From: Limanda limanda
Taxonomy: Eukaryota; Chordata; Actinopteri; Pleuronectiformes; Pleuronectidae
DNA length: 64,000 nt
Assembly: GCF_963576545.1 (NCBI RefSeq)
Contig: NC_083639.1
Location: 22,538,118-22,602,117 of the forward strand
Direction: 5' to 3'
In this document: one piece after another, positions 25,870-36,879 of the stretch
How positions within the stretch are numbered: position 1 is the first letter of the stretch
Layout of the letters: every line of letters begins with the position of its first letter
Translations under genes and position numbers: made by a program
The notes under the pieces: generated by a model
Seen by the model: the letters and a program-made list of their open reading frames with translations, nothing else
Told to the model about the DNA's origin: nothing
The model's database searches: none

Positions 25870-28800
25870 TCACATCTTGAAAATGCTGTTCATAGCTTTG
25901 ATTTCACCAGTGGACAGAGGAGAGAGATTGAAGCCTCTCAGCTCAGGGTTACCTGCAGACAAACACAAAGACAGATATCTCACAGTACTGCTGGGATGAT
26001 CCTGCATTCAACCAAAACACTTCCACTTGCACTGGATGTTATTGTGGCCGTGGAATTTTTCCAAAAATAACACGAGGGACAGGAACTTTATCAACTGTTT
26101 TACCAGAGGAGTAATTCTTGAATTGAAACCCCTCCCTGTTTATTCCTCCAAGTCTGCAGCTATCTGACTGAACACAGAGCAGACTCCGTTCCCCTCTCAC
26201 TCTTCCAACAAGTGGACCACTGGGAGACATTTTTGTTTAAGGATACATCTGCATTAATCAAACATCTGGAGACTGGACATTCCTCCTATGGAGATTGCAG
26301 AAATATTTCACATGTGATGACAGCACTTCCCTGTTTGCTTTTCATTTCAACTTTGATGGGTCACAAAATTTCAAGGGACAAAGGTTAAAAGATGAAGGGT
26401 TACAAACACAACCACACATCATCCCTCTAGAGCAAGGGTTTTCAACTGGTTTTGTCCCAGGGACCACCATTCTGACTGGAAAGTAATCCGCGGCCCACTG
26501 ATGTGCCTACGCGTGTGTGTGCGTGCGTGCATGTCGATAGAAGGAAGTTTTAACATTTGGTTTTCCATGTTGGTTTTATTTAAAAACCTCAAAAAAATCT
26601 AGATACATCTACTTAAAAACCTCAAACAAATCTAGAAATATCTGTGTAAAAAACTACAAAAACAGTTGATTTTCGGTGCTTAAGAATTCAAAACAAAATT
26701 AAAATGCAGTTTATAGTTGAACTGCATCTCAGAACCATATGTACATCAATATATAACGTTCATGACTTAAATGTACAGACATGTAGTTGATATGTTGAGA
26801 GAACGTTAAAGTAACGGTGATCAATAACAATCAACATAAACTGGGGCTACAACTGAAGAGGGAAGATGACAAAGTAATGCAGAATATGTCACAAATGATA
26901 ATCATACAATATCACACAAACAATTGACGCCTACTTAAGTTTAACCTCATGATCTCCAGCAGCAAATCCCACCTACTGCTAGTGTTGAGGGGAGGGTTGG
27001 GTGGCTATTATGCCAATTTATTTTTCTTATTACAAAGTGTTTGTTTTTCGCTGTTTTGTTTTATTTAATATTTTCATTATTAATTCTGCCCTTTTGGGCC
27101 TTCTTTTTGGGAAAATAAAAATTCCCATCATACAAACTACATCTCCAAGACCTCCTGAGAGTTTTTCTACCTAGCTCAACCGCTCTTCTACATCTACCTT
27201 TAACACGCATGCACGGGGGAAAACTACTGGCAGTTTCTAGCCCCAAGCCGGTTTCAAGGTTCCCCTCATCACCATATTTTTCTTATTTTAGATATTTTTC
27301 ACGATATTCAAGAGTAATCTGGAAATGTGTTGAAATATCAAAGCGAATTTTGCGGACCCCTGCAATGCCGTTGCGGACCACCAGGGGGCCGCGGACCCCC
27401 GGTTGAAAACCCCTGCTCTCGAGCTTATCTAAACATCCTCTCTGTGGAGACACTGATTTGAGCTCAGTCAGCTTATGTGCAGAGATCCAATTAACATGAT
27501 GCGAATGGTACTTGCGAATGATACTTGCATTGAGATAACAGGTCTAAACTGCACCACAGGTATTAAAAGAAGTCCAATCTCTTGTAACACTAATTGAATA
27601 ACCATGTTAAAGCTGGATAATTTAGCAGCACACCACCATCTACAGCCTTAAAACCACCTTGAAATTATTATATTAGACCTCAGATTTAATCAAAACAATC
27701 TCAAAAGTGAACTGATTATTGTTGAATTCTGCAAATGAACTTACAATAAGATATGCTACAAACACCATTATAAGATCACATTCATGTATTCAATTTTAGA
27801 AAGTAGGGTTTTTTCAGAGTTCATGAGTCATCTGTCAGACCTTCTGGAGTGAAACAAGTTTCCCTCTAGGAGTTATCCGTTAAAAGGCAGAGTGAGTGTT
27901 GACACATAACGCTATTTTAACTAGTTTGAATACAAAAAGGAGTAAGACATAAAAATGCCCCAGAAATGAAGACGTGTTGATTGCCTCCTGGTGGCTGGCT
28001 GCAGTATAGGCCATAAACACTGCTCCCTCTATGCTTGCAGATTGGATGTTTGCCAGGTGCAGGGTTCTAAAGGGTTGTACTGAGTCTAAATAATCATGGG
28101 TTTGTTTCAGTCGTAACAGGCAATCAACAAATTTGAGTGCCACCTCCCATTCACTCTGAAATAATTACTATTATTTTCCAGGAAGTAAAAGTGTGTAGTG
28201 TACCACGTGCCCGCCTATGTAAGTGTATGTTACCTACCGCTTCATGATTTACCTTTAAAACAATAGGGTAATACTGCACCTGCACTTGCGTCATGCATGG
28301 CGCCTTCTAGCATCCTCCTCCGTCACAACTTTCACCATCACTCCTCTCAACAGTGACAGAATGTTTCACAGAGGTGTATAGTCAAACCAGTGTGTTGATA
28401 TATCTATTGTCTCAGCTAAATCTTGACTAATTGACTAGGAATAACGTATTGAATGGCTAGGGTTGCACTGCATTGTGCAGATGTTCACTGTTCACATGTT
28501 TGTGTCTAAGTTAAAAGATAAAATGTTTAGCTGACCTAATTGCTCATATAAACTTCAGACATGCATCGAACTCTCCTGACATCCTCCAAAGGGGCTGTAT
28601 GAGACGGGTTAGATGTTTGAGTGAGAGGGTCCGGAGCTTCTCTTGCCAGCCCCCTAGTGAAAACTCTGGATAATGTCTAAAAGAGCCCATGTGAGAACAC
28701 AGCAGGAGATCATCCGCAGGACATTCCCTATAGTTCATGTCTGAAAACGGCTATAAAGTGGCAAGAAACTGAGAAGAATGAGTGAGATTTAAATTAAATT

Positions 28801-31543
28801 CCTGTCTTTATACTTAGCTTACTGCCTCCTGTCTTTATATTCTCAGTCATGAGTGTGTTTCTCAAAAAATGATAACTTTTCCTTTATCACGTTGTGTTGC
28901 CAGCTGAACAGCGAAGATGCTCTCCATACCTTGCATCTCATTGAGACGGTTGACTTTTGCTTTCAGTTCTTTATGAAGGTCGTTAATCTCCTTCTCCAGC
29001 TGCTCCTGGTCTATGATGAACAGAGACCAGAACAGGTTTGGTTGATCACATTTTGCAATGATACAGCTGCATGTTAAGTTTGGGAAGATTTCATATTTAG
29101 CTGATATTGAAGTGAAAAGAAATAAATACAACCCCTGCAGCAAGTCCGCCTTTCTTCAATTGTTACTTATTATTTCATGAACTACAATAATTAACTACAA
29201 ATAAACTAATATTAATTGCAACATGTGTAATGTTTGGGCAGACATCCACCGAACCACTAAGAACTTCACTAATAATAAGTTGAACTTATAGGAATTGCCA
29301 GTTGATGATAGTTCAAGAGCCATTTAATTCTGACACTTCACAATTGCAGCAACAATCAATGACCATAGGCTTGTGTAAGCTAATTGCTGCCCACAAAGAA
29401 ATAGATTAGAAGATACTTTTACATTTATTTTTAATGTATTTTAGAAATGCCATGGAAGGAGAACTCAGATGTCAAGACAGCACATGTGTGCATGTAGGAA
29501 AGCAGTAAACACTTTCTTAACTCATGAATAGAAAGACTAAAATAAGCATGTGCAGGACACATCAGCACAGGTAGGGTACTAAGCACTGACTGAGAAGGGT
29601 CTGCAAACTTTTACTCATACCACAATTGTACTTTCTTTGTTTCAGTCTATGAAATAAAAAGTATCGAGGGCATTACTGTGTGAAGAAAGGCTCATTGTAT
29701 CATCTATTGCAGGGTGTGCTCCTTCCTTCACTCCAATACCTGGTATTTTGCCCAGAAGTGTCCAAACTCAACTCATAATATGCGTTGTAGTGAAAATGAT
29801 ATAAACTGGTGTTTTTTTTACCTTTCTCAATCATCTCTCTCGTCTTTGACTTGGGGAATTTGATGAACATGTTTCCAAAGCAAACCTTCACTTTCTCTGA
29901 AAAAGAAAGCAGTGGTTCATTTAATGTTTGGTGCATCTACAACCAATATTACAACTATAGACCTGATTCAAGATCAAGATACTAAAGTATTGTTTCCACT
30001 TGGGGCTGTTGCAATATCCCAATAGAAACAATTATCATAATACAAATAGTCAAAAAATAATTATTGCTATAATATTGTGTAAATCAATGTAGCACTGCTG
30101 AAATAATTAATGTTTCTTTCTATCATGATGCAATAACTATGTGGTCACATTCCAAAATAGCACGTATTAGTTATTATTTCTACCCTATGTGCTGAGAAAA
30201 CACATCTCGCTACAGTGGAGACACAGAAACAGCTGATTGAGGCTAAGCTGCAACCTCAGCATTACCAAACCTTCTGTTGATGATGAGGCGTCACTCACTT
30301 GAATCAGCCATTTCAATTTTCAGTGCGGTCAGGGCCTCTCTGTTCTTGTTTCTCTTTGAGTCCAGGTCCACAATCTGAAACAAAACAGAGCATGGTATTT
30401 GTCAACATTACACAAAAACAAATGCTGAAATGTCTTTGTGCCTTTTCGTAAAGAAATCAAGCTTATGAGTTAATGAGTAGAACATATATCACAGTCATGT
30501 TAAATGGTATGCTGTATAAACGATACATATGTAAAATTGTCTAGTGTTGCTCTTTCAAACATCATCTCTATAAAACAAAGTTTCAGCTCTGACACATCAG
30601 CATGTCTGTGGAAAACGTGTTTTATCATTTATCGTTTCTGGTATTTGTGCTCCTTCATATTGAGGTGGGGCAATTATTTGACACAATTTCACCATAATAC
30701 AGTTAAACAAAGTTAGTCAGAGAGGTTCTGAACACAATAATAGCGGTCTCACTCTGAAATTATTGGGCAAAGTCTTTATAAAGTACTTTGAAATATCCAG
30801 AAATGATGTATTCCACAGTAGAAATGTTGGACTTTACTTTGAAAAATCTCTTAATCTGTACAGTAAAAGTGTCTGATATTCAGTGTGTGGGTAGCCTGAG
30901 AGGTTCTGAACACAGGCATATCAGTCTCATTGGGCAAAGTCTTTTTATAGTACTTTGAAATATCCACAAATAACCTGCTTGAAGCTACAAATGTGTGACT
31001 TATTTAGTAAAATCTCTTCATTGATACAGTAAAAATGCTATTCATAAAAATGACACAGGTAAGACGATATATACTTCTTCTGAATACAATCCAATACATT
31101 TTACTTTCAATTATGCATTTTTTATAGGCTCCATGTCAACAGTTTATTTTGAAAACCGGACGTAGGCCCACATGTGTTCTTCCTCTAACTTCGAGTACTC
31201 AGCTACCGTTCCCGGTCTGGGCAATTTGGATGCGTTTACCATAAATGTCAGTATAAGAGTGCAGTAGAATTTCTGTGTCGGATGATTTGACCGCAGTTGA
31301 GACATGTGGCGACAAACATTGTACCTGTGATGGCAGCTATTATAAACAGACTGTTAACCAAGCTAGTTAGCTTAGCTGCTAACACTGTGAGTGGATCCGG
31401 TTCTGGTAGCTGGTGTTTCCGCCCCCTCAGAACACCGTGCTCTGTCTATGCAGCTGTACGTGTTGGGCTACCTGTTGTTTAGTGGTGAGGACGTCCTCCG
31501 CTGCTTCCTCCACTTCTGTCAAGTGCTCTACAACAGCGTCCAT
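25870..31543 (-). CDS. pdrg1: p53 and DNA damage-regulated protein 1 (prefoldin-like subunit), five coding exons
   Basis: Coding exons in transcription order: 31543-31472, 30374-30299, 29896-29822, 29010-28930 and 25952-25870 (stop at 25872-25870). All introns are GT/AG and the phases (0,1,1,1) join into one 128-residue frame, close to the about 133 residues of the human protein. Diagnostic stretches are IVDLDSKRNKNREAL (exon 2), VCFGNMFIK and TREMIEK (exon 3), KELKAKVNRLNEMQ (exon 4) and NPELRGFNLSPLS (exon 5). The family is a small beta-type prefoldin: two helical coiled-coil arms around a short beta core. It is known as a subunit of the R2TP/prefoldin-like co-chaperone complex that helps assemble RNA polymerases and PIKK kinases. 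The short last exon is about 2.9 kb from exon 4, and the intron between them contains a hAT-type element. The start is the first ATG before a good donor and matches the family N-terminus. No lesion is seen. Confidence 0.95.
26433..27415. mobile_element. Non-autonomous hAT-like DNA transposon in the last intron of pdrg1
   Basis: The left end begins CAAGGGTTTTCAACTGG and the right end finishes CCGGTTGAAAACCCCTG, which are imperfect terminal inverted repeats. The flanks are CTCTAGAG (26425-26432) and CTCTCGAG (27416-27423), an 8-bp duplication with one mismatch, as expected for hAT insertion. The 983-bp body has no transposase frame. The terminal part (27340-27415) is rich in GCGGACC/GGACCACCAGG motifs, a known pattern of fish hAT ends. 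It is intronic and should be spliced out. Confidence 0.85.
27870..28150. repeat. Dispersed teleost repeat in pdrg1 intron 4
   Basis: The stretch includes CTCCTGGTGGCTGGCTGCAG followed by a 'tataggccataaac' block, a combination I recognise as a common dispersed fish repeat. It gives an 87-codon open frame on the minus strand that resembles no protein. Boundaries are approximate. Confidence 0.45.
28549..28750. mobile_element. Short MITE-like element with TTTCAGACATG termini
   Basis: The left end reads CTTCAGACATG and the right end CATGTCTGAAAA, so the termini are inverted repeats about 200 bp apart. Related sequences lie at 8262-8460 and 45453-45975. There is no coding capacity. It lies in pdrg1 intron 4. 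Confidence 0.55.
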
Positions 31544-31849
31544 GTTGGCTGTGTCGCTACAAAAATACGTCCGGCGTGAAACAACGACGCTTTACCAACG
31601 CTCCCGCTGTGGAAGTAGACCCGCCCTGCCCTGTCTCTGACTGGCTTTGGTTTGGTAATAAAGAGTGATGATTGGTTAGGATTATTGAAGGATATCAGGG
31701 TTAGCCAATCATAGACCAGCTGCCAGAGTGCTGCATAGTAATAATTCCCCAAACATTAAAACACACAACTCTCTAACACACGACTCCACGGTTGTAAATG
31801 TATCATGGTTGTTAAATAATGTCTAAAGAAGTGATTACTTTACAAAATC

Positions 31850-32024
31850 AAAGCACAGGACATCAAAGGTCAGGTGAGACCCTATTGAAATTGTAAGGAT
31901 TATTTTTAGGGCCCGAGCACTGATCAAAGGTCAGGGAGGTCCCTATTTTTATTGTAAGGATTATTATTAGGGCCCGAGCACAGACATCAAAGGTGTCTGG
32001 TGAGACCCTATTGAAATTGTAAGG

Positions 32025-32059
<35 letters not shown>

Positions 32060-32720
32060 TTTTTATTTTTTTTCTTCTTCTTCAGGCAAATGAATTGGCT
32101 TTTTGAGGGCTTTACCATGCTCAACTTCTTACCAAAATTTGCAGAAAGTTAGAAAGTGGTGAAAATTTACGTATTCTGAAGGAATTTTCAATGGGCGTCG
32201 CAAAATGGCTCAACAGTGGCCCATGAGACCCCCGGAAGGTGTTCACATTGACCGGTCTTCACAAAAATCGATATACAGGTGTATCATGACCAGACAAACA
32301 AAAAAGTCTTTAGTTGCAATTGGAAAAACACAACAGGAAGCCTGGTATTTTGCATTTAGTGGCCATTTTTCCACATTTTTACTTTGATACACTTGTTCCA
32401 GGGTTTTCATTGGATCAACTTCAAATTGAGATGAGTGTCATCACAACAAGATGGAGATAAAAACTGACTGACGGATTTTTTTTTAGGCACACGGTGTGAC
32501 CGTGGCGTGGCGTCAAAGTTTGATTACACGCCATGAAAACACGATGTCCTGGATATTAAAACACGATGTTCTGTACATACATCGACCATGAATCCTTTGA
32601 TGCTGAGCCGGTCAAATATCAAAGGAATCTTTGTTTTTTTATTATTTTCAGGCAAAACGCATAAAACGCTTCAAAATGCATGTGCTCGGGCCCGCCCAGT
32701 GCTGCTTTGCAGCCCTAGAA
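31850..32720 (+). mobile_element. Non-autonomous 'GGGCCCGAGCAC' element, plus orientation
   Basis: The 5' part consists of about three 60-65 bp units (boundaries at 31909 and 31970), each starting GGGCCCGAGCAC and ending with 'attgtaaggattatt', followed by a TTA-repeat at about 32029-32056. The body contains 'caggcaaatgaattggc' and a palindromic CACACGGTGTG segment. The 3' end is TGCTCGGGCCC (32683-32693) followed by a GC-rich tail up to CCCTAG. The outer ends are thus inverted copies of the same 11-mer. Other copies in the window are at 35262-36872 (inverted) and fragments at 32797-32940 and 40998-41335. It has no convincing coding sequence. Confidence 0.7.
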
Positions 32721-32793
32721 ATTTTATATATTTTGATACTGTATTTTTGCTATCATATTTTTATTTTGATGTTGGATCTCTAGGAATAAGCTA

Positions 32794-32796
<3 letters not shown>

Positions 32797-32830
<34 letters not shown>

Positions 32831-32940
32831 CAAATGAATTGGCTTTTTGAAGGCTTTAACATGCTCAACTTCTTACCAAAATTTGCAGAAAGTTAGAAAG
32901 TGGTGAAAATGTATGTATACTGAAGGAATTTTCAATTTCT
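32797..32940 (+). repeat. Fragment of the GGGCCCGAGCAC element plus TTA-repeat
   Basis: A (TTA)n run is followed by 'caggcaaatgaattggc' and the same roughly 130 bp as in the copy at 32085-32200. It is the internal part of the element without its ends. Confidence 0.7.
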
Positions 32941-32944
32941 CTTG

Positions 32945-34050
32945 TAACTTAAAACGATATGTAATGTCATGCCATAAATCAAAAATACATTTTGGACTAA
33001 TGATAGATGAACATTTTAATGCAAATGTGCATTTGGTCGAGTAATGAAAAACACAAAAGAGCAATATGTACTTCATGTTGCTTTATTTGTAGTTTATTTT
33101 AAAAAGGTTTTATATATACTTCTCTTCTCTGAGCAAGGTTCTCCGCTCTTGCTACAGGGTCAGAATTAACACACTGCATATTTTGCTTGGAAGTGGCATC
33201 TGGTCAAATAAATGTAAACTGTTATAAATAAAAAAACACATAAATAAATAATAAATGACTAATAAATTCAATATAACCGAGATAAATTACATGTTACATT
33301 TTTGGGGTGGTATATATTCATGATTTTGTACAAAAATTTAACATAAACCGTTGTTTCTGAAATATTAGAAAAAAATAATACTCTAAAGTACTTTATGTGT
33401 ATAAATCATTAATCGAATTTAAAAAAGCCCCAAAACTCCCAATCTAGGACATATATCTATCATGTCAAACATTCTGCAATGGTCGCACCACATTTGGTCG
33501 AACCACATGATATTTTTCTAGCTCAGTAAAAATTTAAGGCCACAGAATTGGCCTCATGAAGAAAACAAACTAGGTCAGCACAAAAGGTCACTATGACATT
33601 TAGAATCAAAATATGTATATTTTGAAATAACTTAGAATTTAAAGGTTTTTTTAGGTCATACCAGATGATATCCAAATGTGGCAACTACATACCAGCTGTG
33701 AAAAAGGTTATTTTTTTCCAAATTTGAGAGAGAGTTACAAACCTGTTGCTGCTTCCATGGGTCCTTGTATTTACTATGTTATTAATATATTCTAAATGAT
33801 GAGCCATAAACAACAAACATCATCCTCTATTTTTTTTAGAATTTGTCACAGGATGCATCAGAATTTGCCGTGCATGTGAAAGACGAAGAAACTAAGCTCC
33901 CTTTTCTCGCACTTTTTCTGTCATTCAACCATACATTTATGTAATACATATTTTGCAATGCCTTCTGGGTGCCTTTTTGAAATTCAAGAAGTTTTGGTGA
34001 TAAGATCCTATTTTCTGTAAAGATGAACATGTGCTTTCTTCAGCAGAATT
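32945..34050. other. Spacer/3' region of cmklr1
   Basis: Very AT-rich. It probably contains the cmklr1 3' UTR next to the stop codon at 34057-34059. A minus-strand AATAAA lies near 33085, about 970 nt from the stop, as a weak poly(A) candidate. Confidence 0.4.
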
Positions 34051-34056
34051 TATACA

Positions 34057-35193
34057 TTATTCTGCTTCGTCGGTATTACTAGCTTGCTTGTCTCTGTCTG
34101 TTGACTTTGTGTTAGTGGAAGGGTGTGTCTCTTCCTCCTGGAAGGCAGTCTCAAACAGGTTCAGGATGGACTTGCGGACTTTTTCCTTAAGATCTTTGCC
34201 CATGAACACATACAGCAGCGGGTTCAGGCAGCTATTGAGAAAGGCCAGGCTGGTTGCTATAGGGTCACCGATAGTGATGACGTGGCCCAAGGTTTCACTC
34301 CGGCTGATCGCAGTGTAATAAACCAGCTGGATTACAGTCATGCTGTAAAACGGCGCCCAGCACAGGAAGAAAGTGGTGATGATGGCAGCGATGATCTTGA
34401 AGGTGCGACTCGATTGGCTGGCCAGGGTGCGGTTCCTCCTGAGACGATGGATGATCACAGAATAACAGGAGACGATGACAGTGAAGGGGACGATGAATCC
34501 CAGGAGGAAGCGAGTGATGGTCATGGTCTGATATCGAAAATCTCCCAGCTGTTTCACTGATGGTGTTTCATAGTCGTCAGAAAGGGTAAAGTTGTTGAAG
34601 CAGTAGATGGTGTCTTCATTGTAAGGGTCTGACACAGTGTCCCTGAAGATGAAGAATGGAGTGCTGAGAATCAGAGCCAGTATCCAAACACCCAGACTCA
34701 CGCAGGACGCCTTGCGTACACTTCGGTGGTTCTGGGCCCAGACGGGCCACACCACAGACACACATCTGTCCACACTGATCACCACCAGGATGTAGATGCT
34801 GGCGAACATGTTCAAGGATAGTACAAGGGCATTGAGTCTGCACATAAAGTTGCCAAAAGGCCAGTGGTTACCCAAAGCCATGTACGTCACACCCAGGGGC
34901 AGGAACGCCGTGAAGAGGAAGTCGGCCACAGCGAGATTGAGGAACCAAACGGTGTTAATTGTTTTCTTCATCTTGAACCCGGTCACCCAGATAACCACTC
35001 CATTCCCCAACACACCGAGAACAAAGACCAGGCAGAAAATAATGAGAGTCATGATTTTGAGGGACTTTCTCAGCTCAGCGTGCTCGTCCTTGTAGTCATA
35101 ACCTTCGTATTCTTCGTTCAAGGAGCTGTTTCTTCCAGTGATGTTTGATGTGTTCATGGCGTAGAAAGGGGTAGCAGTCATTAGCTCCAGCAT
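34057..35193 (-). CDS. cmklr1: Chemerin-like receptor 1 (class A GPCR), single coding exon
   Basis: The 378-residue protein has an acidic N-terminus with NTS, NIT and NSS glycosylation sequons, then seven hydrophobic segments starting near residue 47. TM2 carries LNLAVADF. Cysteines near residues 118 and 198 form the expected extracellular disulfide. The DRY site is DRC (142-144), followed by VSVVWPVWAQNHRSVRKA, a hallmark of the chemerin receptor/formyl-peptide receptor group. TM6 has FFLCWAPF and TM7 has NSCLNPLLYVF, before a Ser/Thr-rich tail. By family it is a plasma-membrane, Gi-coupled chemoattractant receptor; the ligand in fish is inferred. The start at 35193 follows a splice acceptor (TTTATGATTCAG, upstream on the minus strand); Met13 at 35157 is an alternative. 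The frame stays open to 35457, but that extension runs through the intron into repeats. Fish have several cmklr1-like paralogues, so exact orthology is uncertain. Confidence 0.9.
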   Translation of the reverse strand: MLELMTATPFYAMNTSNITGRNSSLNEEYEGYDYKDEHAELRKSLKIMTLIIFCLVFVLGVLGNGVVIWVTGFKMKKTINTVWFLNLAVADFLFTAFLPLGVTYMALGNHWPFGNFMCRLNALVLSLNMFASIYILVVISVDRCVSVVWPVWAQNHRSVRKASCVSLGVWILALILSTPFFIFRDTVSDPYNEDTIYCFNNFTLSDDYETPSVKQLGDFRYQTMTITRFLLGFIVPFTVIVSCYSVIIHRLRRNRTLASQSSRTFKIIAAIITTFFLCWAPFYSMTVIQLVYYTAISRSETLGHVITIGDPIATSLAFLNSCLNPLLYVFMGKDLKEKVRKSILNLFETAFQEEETHPSTNTKSTDRDKQASNTDEAE

Positions 35194-35261
35194 TGCCTTT
35201 GAACCTGAATCATAAACAAAACATTTAAAGGTTAACCGAGAGTTCAATAACAATCCATAAC

Positions 35262-36872
35262 TAGGGCTACGTTGTAGCACTTGCGGGCCCGAGCACCTGC
35301 ACGTTGAAGCCTGTTGCAGTCGGGGGAGAGAGCGGTCGATGACCAAACGCACGTCTCTGCGTTGGATGCGTTTTCCTCTCTGTGGCAAGGATAAAAGCTT
35401 CACTTCCTGTAGCCACCAGGGGGCGCTGTGATTTAAAGTCATGATTTCTGATGTCATCAGGCTGGGACTCTTGTCTTACATGTCTAGTTTGGACTCAATT
35501 GGACAATAAACGCTTCACTTCCTGTAGCCACCAGGGGGCGCTGTGATTTAAAGTCATGATTTCTGTGTAGATGTCATCAGGCTGGGACTCTAGTCTTACA
35601 TGTCTAGTTTGGACTCAATTGGACAATAAACGCTTCACTTCCTGTAGCCACCAGGGGGCGCTGTGATTTAAAGTCATGATTTCTGTGTAGATGTCATCAG
35701 GCTGGGACTCTAGTTTTACATGTCTAGTTTGGACTCAATTGGACAATAAACGCTTCACTTCCTGTAGCCACCAGGGGGCGCTGTGATTTAAAGTCATGAT
35801 TTCTGTGTAGATGTCTTCAGGCCGGGACTCTTGTCTTATGTGTCTAGTTTGGACTTGATTGGACAATATATGTCCGAGATACAGAACCTCGTGTTTTGAT
35901 GGCGTTTAATCAAACCACGGCGAGTTGATGAACTTTGACGCCACGCCACGGTCACACGGTGTGACGAAAAATCAATCCCTAAATCCTTTTTATCTACATC
36001 TCGTTGTGATGACACTCATCTGAATTTGGAGTTCACCTGATAAAAGCCCTGGGACAAGTACATCAAAGTAAAAATGTTGAATATGGTCAAAATGGCCACT
36101 AAATTAAAAATGGCGTACTTCCTGTTTGGTCTAACACATCGGTCCAAGAGACTTATTTGTTTGTAATGAAAAGACACATGCCATACTCAATTTTTGTACA
36201 AGTCGGCCAATCGTAGTGCCGGGGCTGCCCTTTAGGGGGCGCTAGTCAGTTTTTTTGCCACGCCCATTCCTTAAAACCATATGAATATCTTCAGGGGGGG
36301 GATGTTAACACACATATGTAGTTTGAGTGAGATGGACCCATGAACACTGAAGTTATAGCAATTTCGTGTTTCGCGGCGAGTTGATGAACTTTGACGCCAC
36401 GCCACGGTCAGACGGTGTGACGATGGACAAATCCCTAAATCATTTTTTATCTCCATCTTGTTGTGATGACACTCATCTGAATTTGAAGATGATCTGATGA
36501 AAGCCCTGGGATAAGTATGTCAATGTAAAAATGGTGAATATGGTCAAAATGGCCACTAAATAGAAAATGGCGGGCTTCCTGTTGCGTTTTTCATAATGCT
36601 CTTAGAGGCTTTTTTTCATCATTCGTCACGATACACCTCTCGCCTAACCTAGCGGCTGGGTTCCAGGGGGCGCTGTTGAGCCATTTTGCCACGCCCATTT
36701 CCAAATACTCCAGAATACTGTCATTTTCACCAAGTTCTAATATACTGCAAAGTTTAGCAACTTTTTGAGCATGGGAAAGCCCTCAAAAAGCAAATTTAGG
36801 ATAGTGACAATAATAATAATAATAATCCTTACAATTTCAATAGGGCCTCTCACCATTCGGTGCTCGGGCCCT
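35262..36872 (-). mobile_element. Non-autonomous 'GGGCCCGAGCAC' element, minus orientation, carrying a minisatellite
   Basis: Read on the minus strand it starts at about 36872 with GGGCCCGAGCACCG, continues with 'ctattgaaattgtaagg' and ends at CCCTAG (about 35262), so it is inverted relative to the copy at 31850-32720. It contains two related sub-blocks with 'gacgccacgccacggtca' (near 35937 and 36390), suggesting internal duplication or nesting. A four-unit tandem array (35392-35868) lies at its distal end. It occupies the presumed first intron of cmklr1, beginning about 70 bp upstream of the coding start. Confidence 0.7.
35392..35868 (+). repeat. Four-unit 120-bp minisatellite with one CTCF-consensus motif per unit
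   Basis: Units start at 'gcttcacttcctgtag' at about 35397, 35512, 35632 and 35752, giving spacings of 115, 120 and 120 bp. The first unit lacks a 5-bp piece. Units are nearly identical apart from a few substitutions and a diverged end in the last. Each contains CCACCAGGGGGCGC at 35413-35426, 35528-35541, 35648-35661 and 35768-35781, all on the plus strand. This fits the vertebrate CTCF core consensus CCASYAGRKGGCRS at all 14 positions. Occupancy is not shown by sequence. Confidence 0.9.
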
Positions 36873-36879
36873 AATTAAT

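Noticed and set aside
25702..26070. 122-codon plus-strand frame
   Set aside because: It overlaps pdrg1 exon 5 in antisense and shows no domain.
34123..34560. 145-codon plus-strand frame
   Set aside because: It is the antisense shadow of the cmklr1 coding exon.
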